Counted from the stretch's first letter, positions 37,351-47,253 are shown. The stretch is DNA of 64,000 nucleotides from Alcaligenes faecalis (GCF_041521385.1 NZ_CP168006.1:62001-126000); one strand, 5' to 3'. The notes: a model not told the origin generated them from the sequence alone. A program made the numbers and translations.

Positions 37351-38814
37351 TTACTCCGGTGCTGTCCCAGTGGCCTGGGTCTTTGTTTCAGGCTTGACGG
37401 TTTCAGCTGTCCAGCCGCCACCCAAAGCCTTGTACAACTCGACCCGGTTCATCAGAGATGCCAAGCCAGTGTGGATGTAGGCTTGACGTGTACCGTACAG
37501 GCTGACTTCCGCCGTTTGTACCTGCAGGAAGCTGTCTATACCCACTTCGTAACGCAGCTTGGCCAAACGCAAGCTTTCGCTGGCAGCCTGATCAACCTCT
37601 TGCAAGGCATCGATCTGCTGACCATAGGTGGCTTCGCCCGCCAGAGCATCAGCCACTTCACGGAAGGCTTCCTGAATGGTTTTTTCGTACTGGCTGATCG
37701 CAATATCACGACGAGCCTCGGCCAAATCCAGATTGGCCCAGGTGCTGCCCGACAGCAGCGGCATGGTGATTTGCGGCTGGAACTGCCAGTAACGGTTACC
37801 CGAACTGAACAGACCACCCAGCTCGGGGCTCATGAAACCCAGCAGGCCCGTCAGGCTCAGACGCGGAAAGAAGGCAGCGCGTGCCGCACCGATGCTGTAG
37901 TTGGAGCCACGCAAAACGTGCTCGGCGGCCAGAATATCAGGACGACGCTCCAGCAGTTCTGCCGACAGCCCCACGGGCAAGCTAGGCATCAGTTGCGCAC
38001 GGGTAAAGGGCAAGCCTGCTGGCAGATCTGTGGGGATTTCACGTCCCAACAAAACCTGCAAGGCATTCAGCGCCCGCTGACGATCACGCTCAACAGCCTG
38101 CATATCAGAACGCACGGTGTTGTATTGCACCTTGGCCTGATTCAAATCCAATGCGGACACCGTACCGGCATCATAAGAGGACTGCACCAGACGCAATGTC
38201 TCTTGCCGGCTACGCAAGGTGTTGCTCATCAGAGCATGCAGTTCTTCTGCAGCACGTACTTTAAAGTAGGCTTCAGCCGTGCCCGCCACCAAGGCGATGT
38301 GGGCGGTACGCTGAGCCTGCTCGGTGGCAAAGTACTGTTCACGAGCAGCACGGGCCAGATCACGCACTCGACCAAAGAAGTCCAGCTCAAAAGCAGTAAT
38401 GCCAACGCCGGCCTGATACGTACGGGACACAGGCTCCGAGGTTGGGCCAGCGGGACGTAATTCAGCCGGTGTATGGGTGGCCTGCTGGGCCGCCTGCACA
38501 CCGATGCTGGGCAACTGGTCACTGCGTGCCACACCATACTGCGCCCGAGCTTCCTCGATGCGCTGGGTGGCAATACGCAAGTCACGATTGTTTGCCAGGG
38601 CCTGCTCGATCAGGGCGTGCAGACGCGGATCGGTAAAGAATTCGCGCCAACCCAGATCCGCTACCTGTGCCGCATCCACCTGGCCCTGCTGGGCCAGCGG
38701 GAATTGTGCAGGCACAGGAGAGTCAGGACGCTCGTACTTCGGTGCCAAGGAGCAAGCCGACAAGGCAAACGCCACAGCCAGCACCAAGGGACTACGTAAA
38801 AACATACTAGACAT
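37351..38814 (-). CDS. RND efflux outer-membrane lipoprotein channel (OprM/NodT family)
   Basis: This TolC-like channel forms the outer-membrane exit of the adjacent tripartite pump. The 487-residue protein (ATG at 38814, or the ATG three codons later) has a lipoprotein signal with lipobox LSAC (FALSACSLAPKYERP), so it is anchored by lipid in the outer membrane. Two repeated outer-membrane efflux domains follow (~65-265 and ~280-470), with RIEEARAQYG and the typical NYSIGAARAAFFPRLSLTG. Its ATG overlaps the stop codon of the transporter by one base. The C-terminal tail after residue 465 is short and Thr/Glu-rich. Confidence 0.93.
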   Translation of the reverse strand: MSSMFLRSPLVLAVAFALSACSLAPKYERPDSPVPAQFPLAQQGQVDAAQVADLGWREFFTDPRLHALIEQALANNRDLRIATQRIEEARAQYGVARSDQLPSIGVQAAQQATHTPAELRPAGPTSEPVSRTYQAGVGITAFELDFFGRVRDLARAAREQYFATEQAQRTAHIALVAGTAEAYFKVRAAEELHALMSNTLRSRQETLRLVQSSYDAGTVSALDLNQAKVQYNTVRSDMQAVERDRQRALNALQVLLGREIPTDLPAGLPFTRAQLMPSLPVGLSAELLERRPDILAAEHVLRGSNYSIGAARAAFFPRLSLTGLLGFMSPELGGLFSSGNRYWQFQPQITMPLLSGSTWANLDLAEARRDIAISQYEKTIQEAFREVADALAGEATYGQQIDALQEVDQAASESLRLAKLRYEVGIDSFLQVQTAEVSLYGTRQAYIHTGLASLMNRVELYKALGGGWTAETVKPETKTQATGTAPE

Positions 38815-41800
38815 CAGTGCTGTCCTCCTTGCGAACCGGCCGGCTGTGCAGCTTGCTTGGCCAGTTCTTCCTCATGCAATTTGGCGGCTTCGCCAAACAG
38901 ACGGGGTTTGGTTTTAAAGAGCTTGAGGATCACGACAAAGAAGGTCGGCACCATCAAGACAGCCAACGGCGTTGCAGCCAACATACCGCCCAGCACGCCC
39001 AGACCCACGGCGTTCTGGCTGGCAGCACCCGCACCGGTGGAGGTAGCCAGAGGCACCACACCCAGCACAAAGGCGAAGGAAGTCATCAAGATAGGACGGA
39101 AACGCAAGCGGGCGGCCTCCAAGGTGGCATCAATCAAGGTGGCTCCACGTGCGTAGGCATCCTTGGCAAATTCCACAATCAAAATCGCGTTCTTGGCCGA
39201 CAGACCGATTACCGTCACGAGCCCCACCTGGAAGTACACGTCATTAGGCATGCCCAAGCCAGAGACCAGCAAGACCGAACCCAGCATACCCAGTGGTACA
39301 GCCAGCATCACGGACAGCGGAATCGCCCAGCTCTCATACAAAGCAGCCAGCAGCATGAACACCACCAGAACAGCCAAGCCCATCAGGATACCCGATTGAC
39401 CGGCCGCCTGACGTTCCTGGTAGGACAGGCCAGTCCAGTCCACACCAAAGCCGCTAGGCAACTGCTTCATCAGGTTTTCCATCTCGATCATGGCCTCACC
39501 CGAGGTATAGCCTGGAGCAGGCCCCCCACTGATACGAACGGACTCGTAGCTGTTGTAGCGCACGATCTGCACCGGACCTTGTTCGGTCTCCTGGCTCACA
39601 AAGGCAGACAACGGAACCATTTTGCCTTCATTGTTGCGAGCATTCAGCTTGAGCACATCCTCAATGGTCATACGGTAAGGCGCATCAGCTTGTAGCCAGA
39701 CATTTTGCACACGACCCTGATTGGTAAATTTACCTACGAAGGACGAACCCAGGGCGCCACTGATCAGGGCAGAGGCCTCGCTGAAGTTCACCCCCAAGGC
39801 AGCCGCCTTGTCACGGTCAATTTCCAGACGAATCTGCTTGCCAGGTCCCAAGCCTGTGATGCGCACGCTCTGTGGATCAAACACTGGGCTTTGCTTGGCC
39901 AGCCCCAACAACTGATCCGCAGCGGCCATCAAGGCATCGTGACCCAAGCCAGCACGATCTTCCAGACGCATATCAATACCCGAGGAGTTACCCAGAGCAG
40001 AAATAGCAGGAGGCACAATCGCGATCACCATGGAGTCAGGCAAACCGAAGAGCAACTGGCCCATGGCCTTGCCGGAAATAGCTTGGGCCGAGTTTTCCTC
40101 GCCTTTACGTTCGTTGAAATCCTTCAAGGGCACAAAGGCAATAGCCGAGTTCAAACCACTACCGTTAAAGCTGAAGCCCTGCACGGCAATGATGTTTTCA
40201 ACCTGAGGCTGTTCTTTGAAGTAGTCCTCGACCTTGGAGATGGTTTCAATCGTACGGTTGGCCGTCGAACCGGCAGGCAGTTCGATATTGGCAATCACGT
40301 AGCCCTGATCTTCCTCGGGCAAGAACGCGGTTGGCATACGCATGTACAGGAAACCCAGCACCAGCACCATGATCAGATAGATGAACATCATCCGACCGCC
40401 ACGACGCAAGGTCTTGCCAATAAAGCTTTCGTAACCGTTGGTGGTACGCGTAAAGACACGGTTGAACCAGCCAAAGAAGCCACGCTTGGTTTCGTGATGG
40501 CCCTTGGGAATCGGTTTCAACAAGGTCGCGCACAGAGCAGGCGTAAAGGTCAGTGCCAGAAAGCCCGAGAAGGCAATCGACACGGCCATGGCCACCGAGA
40601 ACTGACGGTAAATCACACCCACCGAACCGGCCATGAATGCCAGGGGCAAGAACACGGCTGACAGCACCAGCGTAATACCCACAATAGCGCCACTAATTTG
40701 CGGCATGGCTTTCTTGGTGGCTTCTTTAGGCGAGAGCCCGTCTTCGACCATGATACGTTCGACGTTCTCCACCACCACGATCGCATCGTCCACCAAAATA
40801 CCAATGGCCAGCACCATGGCGAACATGGTCAGCACGTTCACGGACATGCCCATCACCTGCATCACCGCAAACGCCCCCAGGATAGCCACCGGCACCACCA
40901 ATGCAGGGATCAGGGTGTAGCGTACGTTTTGCAGGAACACATACATCACGATGAACACCAGCACCATGGCTTCCAGCAAGGTGTACACCACCTGGGTGAT
41001 GGACTTGTCCACGTAGGGCGAGGTGTCGTAAGGAATGTCGTAGCGGATGTTTTCCGGGAAGAACTCGGCCAACTTCTCCATTTCGGCTTTAATCGCCGCA
41101 GCCGTATCCAGCGCGTTCGCCTCAGGCAATAAGGAGATCGCAAAGGCCGCTGTCGGTTTGCTATTCAGACGAGCACCAAACTGGTAGTTGTCTGCCCCTA
41201 CCTCCACACGAGCCACGTCCTTGATACGCACGGTCGAGCCATCAGGCTGCGAACGCAGAATGATATTTTCAAACTCTTCCACGGTTGCCAACTGACCATT
41301 AACCGTAATTGGCGCGGCTACACGTTGGCTATCCTGATTAGGAGGCCCCCCCAGGATACCTGCGGACACCAACATGTTTTGCTGACGAATCGCATTGGTC
41401 ACGTCTGCAGGACTCATCTGGTAGCCAACCAGCTTGGCAGGGTCCACCCACACACGCATGGCACGACCAGCAGCAAACAACTGGAAGCGAGCCACACCAG
41501 GAACACGGGAAATCGTGTTCTTGATATTGCGTACGATGTAGTCAGCCAACGCCGTCTGATCCATGCTACCGTCCGTAGAGGACAAGGTCACCACTTGCAG
41601 AAAGCCTGTACTGGACTGCTCCACGTGCAGTCCCTGCTCCATCACGGCTGTCGGCAAAGAGGCCGTAATGTTGTTGACACGGTTCTGGACATCCACCTGC
41701 GCCATATCAGGATCAGTACCAGGACGGAACGTGGCGGTGATTTCGGTCGAGCCATAGGAATCACTGACGGACTCGTAGTACAGCAGGCCCTTGGCACCGT

Positions 41801-42008
41801 TCAGTTGATCTTCGATCACACTGGCTACCGTGCTGGCAACGTCTTCCGCCGTTGCACCTGGGTAAGTCGCCCGGATGGTGACCGAAGGAGGTGCCACATC
41901 GGGATACTGCGCTACGGGCATATTGGGCAAGGCCAATAAGCCAAATAGCGTGATCGCCAAGGCAACGACCCACGCAAAAATGGGCCTTTCAATAAAAAAC
42001 TGAGGCAT
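38814..42008 (-). CDS. RND multidrug efflux transporter, HAE1 family (AcrB/MexB-like)
   Basis: The 1064-residue inner-membrane proton/drug antiporter exports drugs and dyes from the periplasm and inner leaflet. It has 12 membrane helices and two large periplasmic loops. The start MPQFFIERPIFAWVVALAI, the loop YPDVAPPSVTIRATYPGA and the helix-4 proton-relay aspartates in GILVDDAIVVVENVER are those of AcrB/MexB. So are AISFALTFTPALCATLLKP-like FLALTFTPALCATLLKP and the C-terminal region AKNAILIVEFAKD with helix-10 lysine. Its membrane-fusion partner ends 5 bases upstream. No regulator gene lies beside the operon. Confidence 0.96.
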   Translation of the reverse strand: MPQFFIERPIFAWVVALAITLFGLLALPNMPVAQYPDVAPPSVTIRATYPGATAEDVASTVASVIEDQLNGAKGLLYYESVSDSYGSTEITATFRPGTDPDMAQVDVQNRVNNITASLPTAVMEQGLHVEQSSTGFLQVVTLSSTDGSMDQTALADYIVRNIKNTISRVPGVARFQLFAAGRAMRVWVDPAKLVGYQMSPADVTNAIRQQNMLVSAGILGGPPNQDSQRVAAPITVNGQLATVEEFENIILRSQPDGSTVRIKDVARVEVGADNYQFGARLNSKPTAAFAISLLPEANALDTAAAIKAEMEKLAEFFPENIRYDIPYDTSPYVDKSITQVVYTLLEAMVLVFIVMYVFLQNVRYTLIPALVVPVAILGAFAVMQVMGMSVNVLTMFAMVLAIGILVDDAIVVVENVERIMVEDGLSPKEATKKAMPQISGAIVGITLVLSAVFLPLAFMAGSVGVIYRQFSVAMAVSIAFSGFLALTFTPALCATLLKPIPKGHHETKRGFFGWFNRVFTRTTNGYESFIGKTLRRGGRMMFIYLIMVLVLGFLYMRMPTAFLPEEDQGYVIANIELPAGSTANRTIETISKVEDYFKEQPQVENIIAVQGFSFNGSGLNSAIAFVPLKDFNERKGEENSAQAISGKAMGQLLFGLPDSMVIAIVPPAISALGNSSGIDMRLEDRAGLGHDALMAAADQLLGLAKQSPVFDPQSVRITGLGPGKQIRLEIDRDKAAALGVNFSEASALISGALGSSFVGKFTNQGRVQNVWLQADAPYRMTIEDVLKLNARNNEGKMVPLSAFVSQETEQGPVQIVRYNSYESVRISGGPAPGYTSGEAMIEMENLMKQLPSGFGVDWTGLSYQERQAAGQSGILMGLAVLVVFMLLAALYESWAIPLSVMLAVPLGMLGSVLLVSGLGMPNDVYFQVGLVTVIGLSAKNAILIVEFAKDAYARGATLIDATLEAARLRFRPILMTSFAFVLGVVPLATSTGAGAASQNAVGLGVLGGMLAATPLAVLMVPTFFVVILKLFKTKPRLFGEAAKLHEEELAKQAAQPAGSQGGQH

Positions 42009-42013
42009 ATTGC

Positions 42014-43252
42014 TTACTCGCTAGGCTTGGCTTCGTTTGGCTCAACAACAGCGGCCGGTTCCTGTGCGGGAGCCGCATCAGGGGCAGGCGCAGCGGCTGG
42101 TTTGTTACCTTTCCAAGGCATCGTCTGGACAGGGGCACCGGGACGAATCTTCTGAAAGCCTTCGACAATGATCTGGTCACCGGCTTGCAGGCCTTGGTTG
42201 ACCACATACTGACCATTGCTTTCAGCTCCCAACACGACCGGTACGGACTGGGCTTTCTCTTCACGAACCACGTAAATATTGGAAGCACCATCCGAGGTGT
42301 ACTGAACTGCCTGGGCGGGCACCAGCAAGGCCTGTGGAATCACGCCCTGCTCCAGACGAACGCGTACGTACATGCCGGGCAAGAGGATCTCGTCAGGGTT
42401 GGGGAATACGGCACGCAAGGTCACTTGCGAAGTGGAGGGATCGACGCTGACACCGCTAAACAGCAGCGCACCGTCCTGGTCATACAAAGAGCCATCTTCC
42501 AACACAACTTTGGCTCTGGCCTGAGCCTCACCAGCCGACTTCAAGGTGCCATCAGCCATGGCACGACGCAACTGCGTCAGCTCCGCCGTGGAACGGGTCA
42601 CATCAATATAGACGCGATCCAGTTGCTGCACCGTTGCCATATGTGTGGCGTTGGTGGCCGAGACCAATGCGCCTTCGGTCACGAAGGATTTGCCAATACG
42701 ACCTGACACCGGCGACACAATCTTGGTGTAGCCTAAATCAATATTGGCGCTCTCCAAGGTCGCTTGCGCAGCAGCAATCGCCGCATCGGCCTGCATCGCA
42801 CGGGCCTTGGCGTTATCGTAATCCTGACGCGAAACCGCATTTTCCTTGATCAGGCGCTCGTAACGCTGGGCCAATTGCCTGGCGCTTTGTGCCTCAGCCT
42901 GAGCATTTTTCAACTGGGCTGCCGCTTGATTGCGAACGGCACGATACGGAGCCGGGTCAATGGTAAACAAAAGTTGGTCTTGTTTGACATCAGCGCCCTG
43001 CTCAAAGTTGATCTCTTCCACGATCCCGGAAACACGGGCGCGAATTTGGGCATCTTTAATCGCTTCGACTCGTCCAGGCAGCTCGGAGAACAACTCGGTA
43101 GAGGTCGGTTGGACGGTAATCACGCTGACCGGGACCTTCATCCCGCCGGCCGGAGCTTGAGGCTCTTTATTACCGCACGCGGCCAGAAGAACCAAGGAAG
43201 AGAAGGCAGCAATGCGCAAAGGCTGCCGACCCAGCAAGCTTTTAAATGACAT
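42014..43252 (-). CDS. RND efflux periplasmic adaptor lipoprotein (AcrA/MexA-like)
   Basis: The adaptor links the transporter to the outer-membrane channel. The start is ATG 43252 (MSFKSLLGRQPLRIA) with AGGAG 6 bases upstream, giving 412 residues. The signal ends in a lipobox (LLAACGNKEPQAP). The lipoyl-like half motif is GRVEAIKDAQIRARVSGIVEEI, followed by an alpha-hairpin (~95-175, AAAQLKNAQAEAQSARQLAQR) and a second half motif ending SPVSGRIGKSFVTEGALV. Barrel and membrane-proximal domains come last. The C-terminal tail is Ala/Pro-rich (PAAAPAPDAAPAQEP), longer than in AcrA. It is the first gene of the pump operon. Confidence 0.94.
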   Translation of the reverse strand: MSFKSLLGRQPLRIAAFSSLVLLAACGNKEPQAPAGGMKVPVSVITVQPTSTELFSELPGRVEAIKDAQIRARVSGIVEEINFEQGADVKQDQLLFTIDPAPYRAVRNQAAAQLKNAQAEAQSARQLAQRYERLIKENAVSRQDYDNAKARAMQADAAIAAAQATLESANIDLGYTKIVSPVSGRIGKSFVTEGALVSATNATHMATVQQLDRVYIDVTRSTAELTQLRRAMADGTLKSAGEAQARAKVVLEDGSLYDQDGALLFSGVSVDPSTSQVTLRAVFPNPDEILLPGMYVRVRLEQGVIPQALLVPAQAVQYTSDGASNIYVVREEKAQSVPVVLGAESNGQYVVNQGLQAGDQIIVEGFQKIRPGAPVQTMPWKGNKPAAAPAPDAAPAQEPAAVVEPNEAKPSE

Positions 43253-43267
43253 GAAGAACTCCTGAGC

Positions 43268-43295
43268 TAAGCGTTGCATGGGAGTTTAACGCTTA
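43268..43295. promoter_or_regulatory. Operator-like inverted repeat before the efflux pump operon
   Basis: TAAGCGTT (43268-43275) and AACGCTTA (43288-43295) are perfect reverse complements, 8 bp each, with a 12-base spacer. A minus-strand TACAAT (43311-43306) lies just upstream, which puts the transcription start near 43299 and the repeat at about +4 to +31, upstream of the AGGAG site. This place suits a TetR-type repressor, whose gene is not in the window. An mRNA stem is an alternative. Confidence 0.5.
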
Positions 43296-43499
43296 AACTG
43301 ACTGGATTGTATGGTTTGGACAAGCAGAAAGTATATGTCGAAAAAGCCCAAATCAAACAGGAAAATTTGCGATGAGACGCATTTCGATCTTGCAATCGTT
43401 TGGCGACTACGATTAGCCAGCTCCCCCCTTGCACTTGCCCCGTCGTCCGCCTACGCCAAAAGAACACGTATTATCATATACCTAGGGGTTTTTTAATAT

Positions 43500-43538
43500 A
43501 AAAAAACCGCGTTTACCCCCTAGAGTTGACGCGGTTTT
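43500..43538 (-). terminator. Intrinsic terminator of the ABC transporter operon
   Basis: AAAACCGCGT (43503-43512) pairs with ACGCGGTTTT (43529-43538) around a 16-base loop. On the minus strand the stem ends in a run of T (43508-43498 side), 22 bases past the ABC ATPase stop codon. The rest of the 307-base gap (43253-43559) holds the efflux promoter elements and no gene. Confidence 0.8.
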
Positions 43539-43559
43539 CCAGATGCGGAATAGTGCTTT

Positions 43560-44354
43560 CTAGCCTAGCAATAAACTATCATCGGCCAGTGTTTCACCCC
43601 GCACCTTCTCGAACATCTCCAGCAAATCGCGTACATCCAGGCCTTGGCGCTGCTCACCGCTGACATCCAGCACGACCTTGCCCTGATGCAGCATCACGGT
43701 TCGATCACCCACATCCAGAGCCTGTCGCATACTATGCGTGACCATCATGGTGGTCAGGCCACCTTCGCGCACAATACGGTTGGTCAGTTGCAACACAAAG
43801 TCTGCCGTACGCGGATCCAATGCGGCGGTATGTTCATCCAGCAGCAAGATCTTGGAAGGACGCAAGGCGGCCATCAACAAACTGACCGCCTGACGTTGAC
43901 CACCCGACAACAAACCGATACGGTCTGTCAGACGGTTTTCCAGACCCAGGCCCAGCGTTTCCAGACGCTCTGCAAACTCCGCACGCATGGAGTGACGCAC
44001 GGCACGGCTCAGACCACGGCGGCTGCCACGGCAGGTGGCCAGCGCCATATTTTCTTCAATGGTCAGATCCTCACAGGTACCGGCCATCGGATCCTGAAAC
44101 ACACGGGCAACCCAATTGGCGCGTTCCCAGACCGGACGACGCGTCACGTCCACGTTGTCGATCATGATTTGTCCCTCGTCGACCGACTGGTCACCCGAGA
44201 TCGCATTCAGAAAGGTGGACTTGCCCGCGCCGTTCGAACCGATCACGGTCACAAACTGCCCTTCGGGAATGGTCAGGGACAAGCCGCGCAAAGCACGGGT
44301 TTCAATAGGCGTACCTGGGTTAAAGGTCAGGCACAGATTTTTTGCTTCCAACAT
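43560..44354 (-). CDS. ABC transporter ATP-binding protein (TrpZ-like)
   Basis: The 264-residue ATPase of the importer encoded here. It has the Walker A VIGSNGAGKSTFLNAISG, the signature LLSGGQRQAVSLLMA, Walker B ILLLDEHTAALDP and the switch histidine in MMVTHSMRQALD. LLDEHTAALDP, with histidine after the catalytic glutamate, is characteristic of this subfamily, which serves PF04392-type substrate-binding proteins. The ATG overlaps the permease stop codon by one base. Confidence 0.92.
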   Translation of the reverse strand: MLEAKNLCLTFNPGTPIETRALRGLSLTIPEGQFVTVIGSNGAGKSTFLNAISGDQSVDEGQIMIDNVDVTRRPVWERANWVARVFQDPMAGTCEDLTIEENMALATCRGSRRGLSRAVRHSMRAEFAERLETLGLGLENRLTDRIGLLSGGQRQAVSLLMAALRPSKILLLDEHTAALDPRTADFVLQLTNRIVREGGLTTMMVTHSMRQALDVGDRTVMLHQGKVVLDVSGEQRQGLDVRDLLEMFEKVRGETLADDSLLLG

Positions 44355-45250
44355 TACTGAGCCCCCTTCTGTTTACGAGCACGCTTTTTCTTGAGCAATG
44401 GAATCACCAAGGCCACAGTAACCAACAAAGCGGTGACCAGGTTCAAGTCTTGTGCTTTCAGACCAATCACATCGGCATTCAGGGCCAATGCAATAAAGAA
44501 ACGGTACAGAATCGCACCCAGCACCACGGCCAAGGTGGCGTAGAACAGTTTGCGTGCGGGCAAGATGCTTTCACCCACAATCACGGCAGCCAGACCAATC
44601 ACGATGGTCCCAATACCCATAGAGATATCCGCCCCACCCTGCGATTGTGCAAACAAGGCACCCGCCAAGGCGACCAGCGCGTTGGAAATCGCCATGCCCA
44701 GCAAAAGCATATTGCCGGTTGCCACACCTTGCGCACGCGCCATACGGGCATTGGCGCCAGTAGCACGCATGGCCAGACCCGTCTGCGTACCAAAAAACCA
44801 GTCCAGCGCCAGCTTGGCAATGATCACCAAACCAATCAACAACAAAGGACGGGCAATATAGTCAGCGATGGCTTCGGGCTGCAGAATCGTGAAGACCGTC
44901 GGTTCCATGATCAAAGGAACATTGGGACGACCCATGATGCGCAGGTTAATGGAATACAAGGCGATCATCATCAGGATACTGGCCAGCAGATCCATGATTT
45001 TCAGGCGTACATTCAACCAGCCGGTAATGGTGCCGGCAATGGCGCCAGCAAACGTCGCCACCACGGTTGCCAGGAAAGGATCATTGCCCTGGCTGATCAG
45101 GATGGCAGCAACCGCCCCACCCAAAGGAAAACTGCCATCGACCGTCAGGTCAGGGAATCGCAAGATGCGAAAGGAAATCAGAACACCCAGAGCAACCAGT
45201 CCGAAAATCAGACCAATCTCCAGGGCCCCCCACATTGAATAGATAGACAT
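44354..45250 (-). CDS. ABC transporter permease (TrpY-like, branched-chain amino acid permease family)
   Basis: The 298-residue inner-membrane protein has about eight or nine membrane helices and belongs to the BPD_transp_2 family. Recognisable stretches are RFPDLTVDGSFPLGGAVAAIL near the N-terminus, TGWLNVRLKIMDLLASILMMIALYS-like motifs in the middle and LVALAGALFAQSQGGADISMGIG. Members work with PF04392 binding proteins. Some are linked to tryptophan or tyrosine uptake in streptococci; the substrate here is not known. Confidence 0.9.
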   Translation of the reverse strand: MSIYSMWGALEIGLIFGLVALGVLISFRILRFPDLTVDGSFPLGGAVAAILISQGNDPFLATVVATFAGAIAGTITGWLNVRLKIMDLLASILMMIALYSINLRIMGRPNVPLIMEPTVFTILQPEAIADYIARPLLLIGLVIIAKLALDWFFGTQTGLAMRATGANARMARAQGVATGNMLLLGMAISNALVALAGALFAQSQGGADISMGIGTIVIGLAAVIVGESILPARKLFYATLAVVLGAILYRFFIALALNADVIGLKAQDLNLVTALLVTVALVIPLLKKKRARKQKGAQ

Positions 45251-45329
45251 ATTGTTGGACGTCTAGGATACAAAAGAAACAGGCGGGCAGCTTGTGGCAA
45301 CCCACCTGCAAGAAGCAGTCAGCTCAGGC

Positions 45330-46298
45330 TTATTCGACGATTTTTGTAGCGGACTTCACGAAGTCCTCGTTAAGCGAAACGCCTTGGCGCTTGGCAGCGC
45401 CCGGATTGACATACAGTTCCAGATTGCTGCTGGTCTCGGAGGCCATATCGCCAGGTTTTTCACCCTTCAGAATACGGATCACCTGTTGACCGGTTTGCAG
45501 ACCCAGGTCGTAATAGTTCACACCCAAAGCCGCAATTGCACCACGGGCCACACTATCCGTGTCCGACGCAATCAAGGGCACCTTGGCATCGTTACCGACC
45601 TTGACCAAGGACTCGTAAGCGGACACCACGTTGTTATCAGTATTGGTGTAGATCACATCGACCTTGCCCACTAGGCTACGGGCAGCCGCCCCGACGTCCA
45701 CAGTACGAGGAGCCGTAGCCTCTACCAGCGTCATACCGTGCTTGGGCAGCAGCTCTTTCATTTCCTTGACGACCACAGCCGAGTTGGCTTCACCGGGGTT
45801 GTATACCATACCCACACGCTTGGCATCGGGAACGATTTTCTTGATCAGATCAACCTGGGCTTCCAATGCCAGAGCGTCAGACACACCCGTCACGTTGGTG
45901 CCGGACGGCTCCATGCTGGGCACCAGATGCGCCACCACGGGATCAGTCACCGCCGAGTACACCACAGGAATGGTTTTGGTTGCTGATACGACGGCCTGAG
46001 CCGAAGGAGTGGAAATCGCCACAATCACGTCAGCCTTGTCGCCAACGAACTTACGAGCGATCTGGGCGGCAATGGCAGGGTTGCCCTGCGCAGTCTGAAA
46101 CTGCCATTTGAAACCCGAGGCTTCGTTGTAACCGGCATCGGTCAGTGCTTTGTGTACCCCATCCTTAATGGCGTCCAAGGCCGGATGTTCCACAATCGAC
46201 GATACCGATACAGATTGCGCATGAACCGCAGCGCCCGACATCAATCCCACACAAGCCAACGCGGCCGCCACCTGATGCACCGATCTGATCAGCTTCAT
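45330..46298 (-). CDS. ABC transporter substrate-binding protein, TrpX family (PF04392-type)
   Basis: I start it at ATG 46298 (MKLIRSVHQVAAALACVG), with AAGGAG about 7-8 bases upstream. It has a Sec signal peptide ending near VHAQS and 322 residues in all. The fold is a two-lobed periplasmic binding protein with the family motifs VSSIVEHPALDAIKDGVHKAL near the start, AISTPSAQAVVSATKTIPVVYSAVTDPV in the middle, VYNPGEANS and TNTDNNVVSAYESLV. A related Gram-positive system carries aromatic amino acids, so an aromatic amino acid or similar ligand is plausible but unproven. It is the first gene of a three-gene operon with permease and ATPase. Confidence 0.9.
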   Translation of the reverse strand: MKLIRSVHQVAAALACVGLMSGAAVHAQSVSVSSIVEHPALDAIKDGVHKALTDAGYNEASGFKWQFQTAQGNPAIAAQIARKFVGDKADVIVAISTPSAQAVVSATKTIPVVYSAVTDPVVAHLVPSMEPSGTNVTGVSDALALEAQVDLIKKIVPDAKRVGMVYNPGEANSAVVVKEMKELLPKHGMTLVEATAPRTVDVGAAARSLVGKVDVIYTNTDNNVVSAYESLVKVGNDAKVPLIASDTDSVARGAIAALGVNYYDLGLQTGQQVIRILKGEKPGDMASETSSNLELYVNPGAAKRQGVSLNEDFVKSATKIVE

Positions 46299-46396
46299 CC
46301 AATTACTCCTTAGATGCAAAAAACGAAAATTTTAGGTGTTAAGTCTAACGCGAACAGCGAGACTTTGACCCTTGAGGTAATCCCTGCCCTACCACC

Positions 46397-47158
46397 TTAC
46401 TGGTCTAGCATCTGCCGACGAAACGACAACAGTTCCCTGGCCCAACGTGTGGCCGGTAACCCATAATCGGCCTGCACCTGCTCGGCCCGATTCAACAGCT
46501 CTCCGGCCGTCATCTCCAGTGTGCTGCCCTTGAAGGCCAGAATCACTTGATTGCCCTCATCCATTTCGGGCAAGAGTAATACTTTGCCATCAAAGGCCTC
46601 ACGGATGTTGTCAATATTATGTTTGAAGCTGGGGTGCGCGCCAAAAAGATTGACGGTCATGATGCCCTCATCGTCCAGAATGGCGCGACAATCCTGGTAA
46701 AACTCCAGACTATCGCGCACCGGGCCTTCCGCATGCGCATCATACAAGTCCACCATCAAGGCGCGATACTGGCTGTGCTGATCACTGTCTTGTACCCAGA
46801 TACCGGCATCGGCTTGATCAATCAGGGAGCGCGGACTGCGCGGCAGCCGGAAGAAGGCATTGCACATGCCGATCACTGACGGGTTCCATTCCACCGTCTG
46901 CACCTGACTGCGGGTCTGCTTCAAACAGAAACGTAGCAAGGAGCCCGCCCCCAGGCCCAGAATGGCCAGTTTATGTTCGGGTTTGGGGTCTTCCATAAAT
47001 AGCAGCCAGGCCATCATTTGTTGTGTGTAGGCCAAGACCAATTCAGCGGGTTTGCGTATACGCATGGCACCTTGAATCCACTCCGTACCAAAGTGCAGAT
47101 AACGGATCCCTTCGCTTTCTGACAACGTAGGACTATCGTCCCCCTGCTCACCAGCCAT
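46397..47158 (-). CDS. Spermidine synthase-fold (methyltransferase-like) protein
   Basis: The 253-residue protein has the Rossmann core of the spermine/spermidine synthase family: LAILGLGAGSLLRFCLKQ as the nucleotide loop, VQTVEWNPSVIGMCNAFF with an acidic residue for ribose binding, and YRALMVDLYDAHAEGPV as the motif that holds the catalytic aspartate in true aminopropyltransferases. The N-terminal beta domain is reduced and no decarboxylated-AdoMet enzyme (speD) lies nearby. It may be a methyltransferase or an orphan aminopropyltransferase relative. It is located between a thiolase terminator and the ABC importer. Confidence 0.75.
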   Translation of the reverse strand: MAGEQGDDSPTLSESEGIRYLHFGTEWIQGAMRIRKPAELVLAYTQQMMAWLLFMEDPKPEHKLAILGLGAGSLLRFCLKQTRSQVQTVEWNPSVIGMCNAFFRLPRSPRSLIDQADAGIWVQDSDQHSQYRALMVDLYDAHAEGPVRDSLEFYQDCRAILDDEGIMTVNLFGAHPSFKHNIDNIREAFDGKVLLLPEMDEGNQVILAFKGSTLEMTAGELLNRAEQVQADYGLPATRWARELLSFRRQMLDQ

Positions 47159-47253
47159 GAAACTCTTCCTTGCAAATCAGTCAGGTGGCCCGGCTCAGGC
47201 AGAAGCAACTTTCCCCCAGCAATCTGAACCTGGACATACCCTGCAGACAGAGA

